A program made the translations under genes and the position numbers. DNA of 64,000 bases from Poriferisodalis sp965262965 (GTDB taxonomy: Bacteria; Actinomycetota; Acidimicrobiia; Acidimicrobiales; Poriferisodalaceae). Location of the stretch: NCBI RefSeq assembly GCF_965262965.1, contig NZ_OZ253573.1, positions 3,534,001 through 3,598,000 of the forward strand, in the 5' to 3' direction. Shown in pieces: positions 25,051 to 33,375 of this stretch (its first letter is position 1; each line of letters begins with the position of its first letter). The notes beneath the pieces are model-generated. The model was not told the DNA's origin and searched no databases. It saw nothing but the letters and a program-made list of their open reading frames with translations.

Positions 25051-25467
25051 ATGTCTGTCGCTCTGCTGCCGCACCCCAGTCGCCAGGAATCTGCCACTTC
25101 GTTCACGGGCAACATCGCTGCATGGAGGGCGCTCCGCAATTACATGGGCGTGGTCGCCCCTGAGATGCATGGCCGCATCTGTGTCCCGTGGCGGGAACCG
25201 AGCGGATTCTTCGACGACGAACGTGAGATACCCGATACCTACGAGCCTGAGAACGACGAGTCCCGTCTGAGTTCGTGGGGCATGAACGACGGGCTCGGGC
25301 TCAACATCGATGACTGCAAGACGCTCGCCGAGGCCATCACCGCAGATCTGGACCATGGCCGCACGGCACTGCGCTTCAACGACGACAGCGAAGGCAAATG
25401 GATGGTGGCCTACATCACAGAGTTCCGTGACTTCCTGCAGAAATGCGGCGGCTTCCGCATCTTCTGA
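25051..25467 (+). CDS. Unknown cytoplasmic protein (138 aa)
   Basis: ATG at 25051, with GGAGGCGCCAGAG just upstream. It contains ordered segments (FTGNIAAWRALRNYMGVVAP, GLNIDDCKTLAEAITADLDH, MVAYITEFRDFLQKCGGFRI). The last part resembles a short helical domain found in hypothetical actinobacterial proteins, but I cannot name it. Confidence 0.6.
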   Translation: MSVALLPHPSRQESATSFTGNIAAWRALRNYMGVVAPEMHGRICVPWREPSGFFDDEREIPDTYEPENDESRLSSWGMNDGLGLNIDDCKTLAEAITADLDHGRTALRFNDDSEGKWMVAYITEFRDFLQKCGGFRIF

Positions 25468-25596
25468 TCCTGAGCCCTGCAAACGAGAACGCACCGTCTT
25501 GCCCACTCCCCCGCCGGCGAACATCTCGGGCACCGAGCCCGCAGACGACAACGGCGATCCCGCCCAGCTCGAAACCTGATCGGCAGCACCAAGAAC

Positions 25597-25662
25597 ATGG
25601 CCATCACCTGGCGGGCGCACGAGCTGGTGCCCGCTGGCTCATTTCTACTCTCGCTGGCGTGA
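25597..25662 (+). CDS. Possible 21-residue leader peptide coupled to the WhiB-like gene
   Basis: The ATG at 25597 opens MAITWRAHELVPAGSFLLSLA and the stop overlaps the GTG of the next gene (GTGA). Such overlaps link most genes in this run. The peptide may be a translational coupler rather than a functional protein. Confidence 0.3.
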   Translation: MAITWRAHELVPAGSFLLSLA

Positions 25663-26075
25663 AGTGGTCCGACGGCAGCTACAACCAGCTTCCAGAGGCT
25701 GAAGTTGTGATCGACGTGGAGCAGATCGCGATCAATGAGAAGGCGAAGCTGGCAATGGCGGCAATCCGAGAAATCGAAGCAGCGAACCTGCCGCCGCTGC
25801 CCAAAGAGGTCGTCGACCACGGAATGTGCAGAGGGCTCCCCTCGGAGTGGTTCTTCGGGGAACGAGGCTCAAACCACTACGGGCTCGGCCGAGCGGTCTG
25901 CGCGACCTGCCCAGTTGCCGACGCATGCCGAGACTGGGCTCGAGCACAGCCGAAAAGCCTCATCGGGCTCTGGGGCGGCGAGAGCCAGCGAGAACGTCGG
26001 CAGCAGCGCTCCGCTGGAATCCGCTCCGAGCGAGAGTCTGATGGGCCAGCCCGGTCGATGGCGCTGGCTTCGTGA
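25659..26075 (+). CDS. WhiB-like iron-sulfur transcription factor
   Basis: 138 residues from the GTG at 25659. The WhiB domain is visible from about residue 57: CRGLPSEWFFGE, then CATCPVADACRDWA, giving the Cys-x(n)-CxxC-x5-C pattern that holds a [4Fe-4S] cluster, then the turn motif LIGLWGGESQRERR and a basic Ser/Arg tail that binds DNA. WhiB proteins are restricted to Actinobacteria and their phages. Its position in an accessory operon suggests a phage or plasmid WhiB. The stop overlaps the next start (GTGA). Confidence 0.85.
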   Translation: MKWSDGSYNQLPEAEVVIDVEQIAINEKAKLAMAAIREIEAANLPPLPKEVVDHGMCRGLPSEWFFGERGSNHYGLGRAVCATCPVADACRDWARAQPKSLIGLWGGESQRERRQQRSAGIRSERESDGPARSMALAS

Positions 26076-26575
26076 AGGCGCTCACCCTCCCCCAGCCGCA
26101 CGCATCACTCGTCATCGCCGGCACACAGTGGTTCATCAACCTGCCCTGGCGTGCTTCACGCGACGTGTGGGGACAGCGCATTCTGATCCACGCCGGTTCC
26201 AACCCTGCTTTGCTCCCACACCAGATCCGCGGCGCCCTGCTGCGCGCCTGCCTCGATACGTTCGGGCCCTTCGGGTCGCACACCCCTGAATGGCCACCCG
26301 TGCCCTACGGCGCCGTGATCGGGTCGGTGAAGCTCAAGTGGTGCGCGGAGATCGTCTCAATGCGGCACGGATCCGTCGCGACAGTGGACCGCGGCGGGAA
26401 CAAAGCACTGACCGAAGTTCGACTGCCAGCGTTTACCGAACGTCCGCCTCAAGGATGGCTCTGGAGTGTCAATCAGCCCGAGGCCCTGGCGGAACCCTTC
26501 GAGGCACGTGGGCGCAGAGGACTTTGGGAATGCGCAGCCCTGCCGTACCTCGACGACCGGCCGAAGATCACATAA
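26072..26575 (+). CDS. ASCH-domain protein 2
   Basis: 167 residues from a GTG overlapping the WhiB stop. The start MKALTLPQPHASLVIAGTQW and VPYGAVIGSVKLKWCAEIV follow the ASCH pattern. The Lys that normally follows Gly-x (GxK) is replaced: GTQW here against GHKT in the first copy. It is only moderately similar to the copy at 23541. The PUA-like fold suggests RNA or modified-nucleotide binding. Confidence 0.72.
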   Translation: MKALTLPQPHASLVIAGTQWFINLPWRASRDVWGQRILIHAGSNPALLPHQIRGALLRACLDTFGPFGSHTPEWPPVPYGAVIGSVKLKWCAEIVSMRHGSVATVDRGGNKALTEVRLPAFTERPPQGWLWSVNQPEALAEPFEARGRRGLWECAALPYLDDRPKIT

Positions 26576-26661
26576 TCGATGCTGAGCTCCCGAGCCAGGT
26601 GCGCGCAGGCTCATGATGCTGTGCGCATGATCGACTGCCGCCACTGGGAGGATTGACAGCG

Positions 26662-27060
26662 ATGTCCGACAACACCATCACCGTGGTGGGCAATTTGACC
26701 CGCGACCCCGAGCTCCGCTTCATGAAGACCGGGCGTGCCCGTGCAGTGCTCGGCATCGCTGTGAACCGACGGTGGCAGAACCGCCAGACCAACGACTGGG
26801 AAGAACAAGTCAGCTTCTTCAACGTCGTTTGCTGGGCCGATCTCGCCGAGCACGTCAGCGAGTCGGTGGCAAAAGGCAATCGCGTCGTCGTCACCGGCCG
26901 GCTCGAGCAACGCAGTTGGGAAACCCCTGACGGTGAGCAGCGACACGTCGTGGAGATCGTTGCTGATGAAGTCTCGCCGTCGCTGCGCTGGGCCACCGCG
27001 GAAATCACGCGCATCGATCGCAAGAACGGCGGCCGCGGCGGCCGGAGCGAGCCGCATTAG
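26662..27060 (+). CDS. ssb: Single-stranded DNA-binding protein
   Basis: 132 residues. The ATG at 26662 follows GGGAGGAT; a TTG at 26653 is less likely. The OB fold is clear: NTITVVGNLTRDPELRFMKT, VSFFNVVCWADLAEHVSESV, KGNRVVVTGRLEQRSWE, HVVEIVADEVSPSLRWA. The C-terminal acidic tip (DDDIPF type) that recruits partner proteins in chromosomal SSB is absent; the protein ends in a Gly/Arg-rich GGRGGRSEPH. This points to a mobile-element paralogue rather than the main replication SSB. Confidence 0.87.
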   Translation: MSDNTITVVGNLTRDPELRFMKTGRARAVLGIAVNRRWQNRQTNDWEEQVSFFNVVCWADLAEHVSESVAKGNRVVVTGRLEQRSWETPDGEQRHVVEIVADEVSPSLRWATAEITRIDRKNGGRGGRSEPH

Positions 27061-27144
27061 CCGCCACCGCATCCAAACGGCGGCGGCATACCGGCGGGCA
27101 ACTGCAGTATCCGTAGGTACTCTCTTGCAATTCAGGAGGGTGCT

Positions 27145-28572
27145 GTGAAGCACGCGGAAGTTGAAGTCGACCAGTTGGATCTTGACGTTCGCAACCCGCG
27201 GCACGGCCAAGTCATGAGCCAGGAAGCGGCACTCAGGTCGCTCATCCGCGACCAAGCACGAACGAATGACAGCCTGCTCGTGAATCTCGCTCTCGACATT
27301 CACCGCAACGGGCTCAGCCCGGCGCTGCGATTCATCGTCATGGAGAACCCTGACGAGCGTTACGCGGTGCTTGATGGGAACCGAAGACTCGCCGCGCTGC
27401 GCTTGCTTCAGCAACCCGATCTACTGCCACCGGGGCCAGGGGCAAGCGAATTCGCCGAACTGGTGAGCGGGCCTGGGAAGCAACCTGATCGGGTTGCGTG
27501 CTACGTCGTTCCTGCACGCGCTGACGCTGACGATTGGCTGGAGCGAACCCACACTGGACAAGCTGACGGCAGAGGCACCGTGCAGTGGGCACCGGCTGCC
27601 CAGCATCGTTGGCGTCCGGTTGGGCGACCGACCCAAACGTCGAGAGCTATCGACGTCTTGGACTGGCTCAAGCGCCACGCCGTCGATGAAGAGGAGGTTC
27701 AGGACAACATCGGCTACGTCGAGCGCAACGCCACAACGAATCTCGGCCGGCTGGTCCAGACAACCATCGTGCGAGATCTTGTCGGCTTCCATTTCGAGGG
27801 ACGCGAGATCGTTCCTGATGCGCCAGAAGCGGACCTGGTGCGACGTCTCAACGTCGTCGTCGCCGATCTCGCCTCGGGGCGAGCCGTAACGGACATCGCT
27901 CGCAAGGAAGATCGTGAGCAGTACATCCGCGATCTGTTGGGAGCCGACCTGCACGGCCAACAGCCCGAACCCCCACAGACATCACTTCTCGAAGACGATG
28001 AGACCGACGAGGCCACTTCGAGCACTGCTGAGCAACAGGGCAGGGCCGAGCGCGGCGAACCCTCAAGCGGCGGCGAGGAACAAGACAGCGGCTCGAGCCA
28101 AGATGCCGAGTCACGCCCACCTGATCGCCGGCCTATGCCTCGCCTGTTCCGGGATGTAACAGTCGACGGGTTGCATGCGCGGACACAGACCATCTTCTGG
28201 GAGCTGAGGAATCTCGACCTCTCGAAGTTCCCGAACGCGGCGGCAGTTCTGCTGCGCAGCGCCATCGAACTCAGCGTCTACGAGCACCTCGACGCCATCG
28301 GTCGCACACCGTCACCCGACACAGAGCTCGCCAAGCGGATTCTAAGATCCATCAACGCGCTCAAGGACGGCACTGCCGGGGGCAGACGCTTCGAGAGCAT
28401 CCTCACTGACTTGGATAAGCAGTACAGCCTCGTGTCGGCCCGGAACCTGAACCAGTACGTGCACAACATCAACAACACGCCGCTCCCGCGCGACCTCGAG
28501 ACAATCTCGGTCAACTACAGCCCCCTCATCGAAGGCATATCGGCAGCGATCAAAGCTCGACAGGCAAACTGA
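27145..28572 (+). CDS. ParB/Srx-like protein with C-terminal helical domain
   Basis: 475 residues from a GTG with an AGGAGGG ribosome site. The N-terminal part has the ParB-like fold signature: VDQLDLDVRNPRHG, LALDIHRNGL and the motif VLDGNRRLAALRLL (DGNRR). Middle residues about 290-330 are a Glu/Ser-rich disordered linker. Residues about 335-475 form a helical domain (NAAAVLLRSAIELSVYEHL, LVSARNLNQYVHNINN) with a HEPN-like flavour. It is 5 bases upstream of a D12 adenine methylase, and the two are surely co-expressed. Not a typical chromosome-partition ParB, since no ParA or HTH is seen. It may sense or act on modified DNA. Confidence 0.7.
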   Translation: MKHAEVEVDQLDLDVRNPRHGQVMSQEAALRSLIRDQARTNDSLLVNLALDIHRNGLSPALRFIVMENPDERYAVLDGNRRLAALRLLQQPDLLPPGPGASEFAELVSGPGKQPDRVACYVVPARADADDWLERTHTGQADGRGTVQWAPAAQHRWRPVGRPTQTSRAIDVLDWLKRHAVDEEEVQDNIGYVERNATTNLGRLVQTTIVRDLVGFHFEGREIVPDAPEADLVRRLNVVVADLASGRAVTDIARKEDREQYIRDLLGADLHGQQPEPPQTSLLEDDETDEATSSTAEQQGRAERGEPSSGGEEQDSGSSQDAESRPPDRRPMPRLFRDVTVDGLHARTQTIFWELRNLDLSKFPNAAAVLLRSAIELSVYEHLDAIGRTPSPDTELAKRILRSINALKDGTAGGRRFESILTDLDKQYSLVSARNLNQYVHNINNTPLPRDLETISVNYSPLIEGISAAIKARQAN

Positions 28573-28577
28573 GCGGC

Positions 28578-29474
28578 GTGGCGTTCTTGAGCCCGTTGCG
28601 ATACCCAGGAGGCAAGGGCCTCCTGCTCAAGTTCGCTGAGGCGATCCTGCGCCAGAACGTGCCATCGGATGCCACCTATGTGGAGCCATTCGCCGGTGGA
28701 GCCGGCGTCGCTCTCGGGCTCTTGCAGGCAGATGCGGTGGAACATGTGGTCATCGGCGATGCAGACCGACGTATCGCTGCTTTCTGGCGAGCCGCAACTG
28801 ATCACAGCGATTCGCTCATTGAACGCGTGGAACACTGCGAAGTGACGATCGAAACCTGGCACGAGCAGGCACGAATCGTCCGCGAGGGCTCCGAAGATGA
28901 GGTGGAGCTGGGCTTCGCGACCTTCTTTCTGAACCGCACCAATCACTCGGGCATCATCGATGCCCGACCCATCGGCGGACTGAACCAAGACGGACCGTGG
29001 CCATTGGACTGCCGCTTCAACAAGAAGAACCTGGTGAAACGCCTCGGCTTGGTCAGCGACCTCGCGGACAAGATCGAAGTCCGACATGGCGATGGGGCGA
29101 ATCTCGTGACACAGATCACGGCCGATCCCGACGTGCCGCTGTTCATCTACGCCGACCCGCCCTACCTCACCAAATCGGACGACCTGTATCTAGACACGAT
29201 GACGTACACCCGCCACCGGGACCTTGCAGCAGCACTGCGGACGAGCAACTGCTGCTGGATGGTCAGCTACGACGTCGACGACCGAGTGGCCAACGAGTTG
29301 TATCCGCATTCGCCGATTTTGCGCTTCGATCTTCGACACAGCGCCCGGCGATCCCATGTAGGGCGTGAACTCATGGCGTTCTCAGCAGCGTGTGCTGTAG
29401 GTGAAGCGCGATCACTGTTGCGAGATCCCACTTGGGTCCGCGAGGCAACATCTCTGCCTGCCGAAGCCGTGTAA
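28578..29474 (+). CDS. DNA adenine methylase, D12 class (Dam-like)
   Basis: 298 residues from a GTG at 28578. SAM-binding motif ATYVEPFAGGAGVALGLL, catalytic motif FIYADPPYLTKSDDLY (DPPY), and the N-terminal LRYPGGKGLLLKFAE of the alpha/D12 family are all present, plus FFLNRTNHSGIIDARPIGG in the recognition region. It would methylate adenine N6, perhaps at GATC-like sites. No restriction enzyme is adjacent; the linked ParB-like gene upstream is the only partner. Typical of phages and mobile elements. Confidence 0.88.
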   Translation: MAFLSPLRYPGGKGLLLKFAEAILRQNVPSDATYVEPFAGGAGVALGLLQADAVEHVVIGDADRRIAAFWRAATDHSDSLIERVEHCEVTIETWHEQARIVREGSEDEVELGFATFFLNRTNHSGIIDARPIGGLNQDGPWPLDCRFNKKNLVKRLGLVSDLADKIEVRHGDGANLVTQITADPDVPLFIYADPPYLTKSDDLYLDTMTYTRHRDLAAALRTSNCCWMVSYDVDDRVANELYPHSPILRFDLRHSARRSHVGRELMAFSAACAVGEARSLLRDPTWVREATSLPAEAV

Positions 29475-29482
29475 CGAATCGA

Positions 29483-30301
29483 TCAGCGGTTCACGCTGCG
29501 GGAAGCGCTCTCACGGAGAGGCGCCGTGTCGAACACCGTGAAGCGATCTGCTTGCCCGACGAGGGCGCACAGATCATCGAGTGAATCGCACACCGCCACA
29601 TTCGTGCGATCGCCGACAATCACGAATCGAGCAGTGCCGACTTCCAGGAACGAGAGCTGCTCTCCGACGATGTTGACTTGTCGGCCGGCATCGGCGAAAT
29701 GGCGCAACGAGGCGAGCCTGAGCACATCGTCGAGGCAGTAGCAGCGTGTGCCGCCACGACCAGCGCCGGCGGCGAGGGCCGGTGTGACCCAGCCTTGGCG
29801 CGCCCAATGATCAAGACGCCGGTACGAGATCGAGGCAAGCTCAGTGGCTTGGTGCGCCGTGAACGGCTGGTCGTCGACTGCGACTCTGCGGATCGCGTGG
29901 AGGCGGGCCCGGAGCTCGGGCTGCAGCAAACCTGGGCCGACAGTTCTCAGCACCGCATCGAGATCGTCATGGGCGGCGGCGAGCTCATCCATGTCGCACG
30001 CATCGGCAATGGCGCGGACGTGCTCTCCGGCTGCCGTGCCGTACATGTCCATCCATTCCTGACCCATCGGGCAGGAAGTGGCGAAGCAGGACACGACCCC
30101 GATGTGCAACACGCTGAGCACAACAGTCGGCGGAGCATCGGACACAAGCCAGGCCGCCGACGTCGGCTGTGGCAACCGTTCGGCATCGAACAGGCCGGCT
30201 TCGCGCCACGACTTGGCGCTTTCCGGCATCTGGGACCAGTCGATCATCGGCCTGCCTGTGGCCTCTGTCTGTGTCACATGGTGATCGTTCTCACACGACA
30301 T
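29483..30301 (-). CDS. MerR-type HTH protein with extra N-terminal domain
   Basis: 272 residues (possible later start at 30247, MIDWSQMPESAKSW). Residues about 140-205 contain a MerR-like helix-turn-helix: FTAHQATELASISYRRLDHWA, GTRCYCLDDVLRLASLRHFAD. The N-terminal 135 residues contain two Cys (VVSCFATSC) and no known domain. The last 60 residues resemble a short sensor (LEVGTARFVIVGDRTNVAVC). Probably a regulator; the target could be the divergent lipoprotein genes beginning at 30477. Confidence 0.6.
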   Translation of the reverse strand: MSCENDHHVTQTEATGRPMIDWSQMPESAKSWREAGLFDAERLPQPTSAAWLVSDAPPTVVLSVLHIGVVSCFATSCPMGQEWMDMYGTAAGEHVRAIADACDMDELAAAHDDLDAVLRTVGPGLLQPELRARLHAIRRVAVDDQPFTAHQATELASISYRRLDHWARQGWVTPALAAGAGRGGTRCYCLDDVLRLASLRHFADAGRQVNIVGEQLSFLEVGTARFVIVGDRTNVAVCDSLDDLCALVGQADRFTVFDTAPLRESASRSVNR

Positions 30302-30476
30302 GGCGGCTCAGACCAAAGACGCCAGGTGTCGCGACATCGCCCTCATCATCTCAGGCCCTGCTGAGACTCTCTCAGGTGTCCAGGCGACCACTGCCGTGAC
30401 CCCAGCTAGCCGGTCACGGCCCGGGGTCGGTCGGATGACTGACCTCGCCATCGAGGCGTCCTTACATTCCACACCG

Positions 30477-31620
30477 ATGTCCCGAACGAAGATGCCCGCG
30501 CTGGTTGCTGCCGTTCTTCTGCTCCTTGTTGCATGCGCCGCTGCTGGCCCAGAGCCAGAGCCAGTGACAGCCACAGCGACAACGACGGCGCAGACGGCAA
30601 GCGCCACTTCGCGGGCAGCCCCGGAGACTGTGGTGCCGACTTCACCCGGCCCGACAACCACTGAGCGCTTGCACACCACCGGCCCGGCAGCAGACGATGA
30701 GATTGCCGATAGGGCCGCTGCGGGCCAATGCCTCGACTTGGCGGACGTCGAGGATCAGCGTGAATGCTTCAGCGACCTCGGGCGGATGATCGGAGAAACC
30801 TCCGCTGGCGTCGCTGCGGAGGTGATGGTGTCCATGTGCCTGCCTGCCTGCGCCGAGGAGCTTCATCAGCTCATGCGTCAACGGGCTCGTGGAACAGCAG
30901 TTTGCCGGGCCGGCCGACGCGGTCAAGGCAGTGGCCGTGTGCCACGCCACCAGCGGCGACATCTACGACCAATGTTGGATTGCTGTCATTGAACAGGCAG
31001 CGCAGATACTCACCCTCCCGGAGGACTTCTCTGCGCTGTGCAACGCGATCACACGAGGCGGCTACGAAGCTCGATGCGGTGCCGGCGAGTCAGTCGCAAT
31101 TGGCATCGAGGACGGCGCCAGCCAACCGAGTGAGGATGCGAACACCCCCGAGCATCTTGTGCTCAGCATCGACGGCATGGTTGAGAGATGCACCCAGGAG
31201 TCAGAACTGGACCAGCGGCGGTGCCTCGCGGAGCTCGGCCGTCACATCAACGCGCAGATGGCAGGGACAAGCGCAGCCGGGCTTGTGGAGGCATGCGGCA
31301 GCGCCCCTGAGGACCTGCTCGGCCATTGCATTTACGGCCTGGTGCTGGACGCGTTTTCGTCCGCTGCCGATGCAGGGCAAGCCGTCGCCATCTGCGAAGC
31401 GGCTCCGGAAGGAGCGCACGATCAGTGCTGGATCGCTGTGATCCAGCAAGGCATCGAAGCCTCCTCCTTCGTTCCGTTGAGCCTCACGGATCTGTGCGAG
31501 ATGGTGGCCGAAGGAGCCCTCAAGGACCGTTGCATTGCCGAGATAGAACCACGTGATTTCCCCGTTCCGGTGCCCACGATGCCTGAGCCGCCGCCCACGA
31601 CGACCATCGTGTTGCCTTAG
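30477..31620 (+). pseudogene. Cys-rich lipoprotein, frame broken at a TGCC repeat
   Basis: The ATG at 30477 opens MSRTKMPALVAAVLLLLVAC with lipobox LVAC. Two copies of a Cys-rich repeat follow. Copy 1 (QCLDLADVEDQRECFSDLG ...) runs out of frame at TGCCTGCCTGCC (30837-30848); the remainder continues in the +1 frame to 31620. Removing one TGCC restores 379 residues and the spacing C-x10-C with an internal Ala-Pro, as in copy 2 (CGSAPEDLLGHCIYGLV) and in the neighbour gene at 31703 (CGYAPELYRSYCVNG). The same repeat forms the C-terminus of the two larger lipoproteins downstream. Confidence 0.75.
30837..30848 (+). repeat. TGCC tetranucleotide repeat at the frameshift
   Basis: Three tandem TGCC units. 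Two units would keep the reading frame and match conserved residue spacing in paralogues, so an expansion from two to three units is the simplest cause of the frameshift. Confidence 0.65.
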
Positions 31621-31702
31621 CCGGACCGCAGCGCATTTTGTGGGCTGCCTTGAGCCCCCTCCTCGTAGGTTCCCGCCGACTCATCCGAGCCAAGGGACCG
31701 CA

Positions 31703-33337
31703 GTGAGCAAACGTATTTCTGGGCGGGTGTGTGCCCGCGGGCCGATCCGCTGGGCCGCAGTGTTCGCAGTGTTCGCGATGCTGGTGATCTCATGCACCGG
31801 TCAGCGCTCGGCGGTCATCTCGCCGTCACCTTCCACCACGGAAATCAGCGGATATGGCCTCGAGGACGAACACGCACGCGAGGGCGAACAGGAACACGAA
31901 GAGGTCGTCGCATTACCAGAAGATGAGCGCAACGGTGAGGTGCATGTGCATGAGGACGGATTCGCGCACACTCACGGCGCTGGCGCGCCGAGAGAATGGG
32001 TCGCCACCTACACCGCTGCGGGAGAGTTCGAACCCGAACGTCTCGACATCCTCGCCGGCGACACCGTGACATGGGTGAACGAGTCCGAGCGGGGAGTGTG
32101 GCCGGCTTCGAACATCCACCCCACGCACGAGATCCTGCCCGAGTTCGATTCGCTTCGCGAAATCCCGCCCGGGGAGTCCTGGTCGTTCACGTTCGCCGAA
32201 CACGGCTACTGGCGGTATCACAACCACAGCGACGGGGCCGAAGCCGGCCTGGTCGTTGTCACAGGAACGCCTGTGGGTGATCTGGCACCACTAGACATGG
32301 AAGTCGAGATAATCAACTTCCCTGTACCTCTCGCCGCCGGCGGCGAGCAAATAATGACCGACTCGAGCGCGTTGTACGACTATGTGGTCCGATATGGGCC
32401 AGCGGCTGCGGTGGCAGACCTGAAAGCCACGGAGCTTCGGACCGGGCGTGATTGTCACAACGCCGCGCACGAGGTCGGACAGGTCGCGTTCGAGGAGTTT
32501 GGCCCCGCCGCGTTCGTCATCGCTGGGCACGACTGCCAAGCAGGAGCGCTTCACGGAGCCATCGAGGCGCTGTTCGCAGAGCGCGGCACTTCACAACTCG
32601 CCACTGACGTGGCAGCGGTTTGCTCCGCTTCGGAGGACTCGTTCGTCATGCACCAGTGCCTGCACGGAGTCGGGCACGGGATCATGGCATGGACGACCTA
32701 CGAGCTCCACGAAGCGCTCGAGCTGTGCGATGTCCTCCCGGGCCAATGGAACAGCGAGTCCTGCTACTCGGGCGTGTTCATGGAGAACGTCGTCGGCGGC
32801 CTTAGCGGACTGATGGGGCACGAGACTGCGTACTTGCGGCTCGACGACCCGCACTTCCCGTGCGATGTAGTGGAGCCCCAGTACGTACCGGGCTGCTACT
32901 TCTACCAGACCTCGCACATGACGACCATCTACGGCGGCAACATGCAACTGGTCGCCGCTGCGTGCGCCGAAGCCCCTACACACGCCCAGTACCGCTGCTT
33001 CGCTTCGTACGGGCGAGACGTCGGCGCAGCGACCCACAAGATGCCTGAACGGGCTGTGGGAATGTGCGGCTACGCACCCGAGCTCTACCGTTCCTACTGC
33101 GTCAACGGCGCAGTGCAAGATCGGTTCTGGTCGCCTTCGGGATCTGACGATGCAATCGCATTGTGCGCCGTGACCGGCACCGAGACAGCCGTCGGCTGCT
33201 GGGACACAATCATCGAGCGCGCCGAGTTCGTGCTCATCGACATCGAGGCACGCACCGGCTTCTGCGCCAAAATCCCAGACGAAGACGCCCGCGCCAGATG
33301 TGAACGACTGCTGCTGCCAGCCGGCGACGGCTCCTAG
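31703..33337 (+). CDS. Lipoprotein with cupredoxin domain and Cys/His-rich domain (544 aa)
   Basis: GTG start at 31703; signal peptide with lipobox LVISC (Cys about residue 30). Residues about 75-90 contain VHVHEDGFAHTHGAG, a His-rich segment. About 95-190 is a cupredoxin fold (DTVTWVNESERGVWPASNIH, GYWRYHNHSDGAEAGLVVV) with several His but no Cys ligand. About 230-400 carries CHNAAHEVGQ, CLHGVGHGIMAWTTYELHEA, ESCYSGVFMENV, a domain I do not recognise. The C-terminal part matches the Cys-rich repeat of the gene at 30477. Paralogous to the next gene. Probably anchored outside the membrane; a copper-related role is suggested by the domain only. Confidence 0.7.
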   Translation: MSKRISGRVCARGPIRWAAVFAVFAMLVISCTGQRSAVISPSPSTTEISGYGLEDEHAREGEQEHEEVVALPEDERNGEVHVHEDGFAHTHGAGAPREWVATYTAAGEFEPERLDILAGDTVTWVNESERGVWPASNIHPTHEILPEFDSLREIPPGESWSFTFAEHGYWRYHNHSDGAEAGLVVVTGTPVGDLAPLDMEVEIINFPVPLAAGGEQIMTDSSALYDYVVRYGPAAAVADLKATELRTGRDCHNAAHEVGQVAFEEFGPAAFVIAGHDCQAGALHGAIEALFAERGTSQLATDVAAVCSASEDSFVMHQCLHGVGHGIMAWTTYELHEALELCDVLPGQWNSESCYSGVFMENVVGGLSGLMGHETAYLRLDDPHFPCDVVEPQYVPGCYFYQTSHMTTIYGGNMQLVAAACAEAPTHAQYRCFASYGRDVGAATHKMPERAVGMCGYAPELYRSYCVNGAVQDRFWSPSGSDDAIALCAVTGTETAVGCWDTIIERAEFVLIDIEARTGFCAKIPDEDARARCERLLLPAGDGS

Positions 33338-33375
33338 ATCGACAACCCACGCGTCGCCGGCACGAGGTGATCAAG

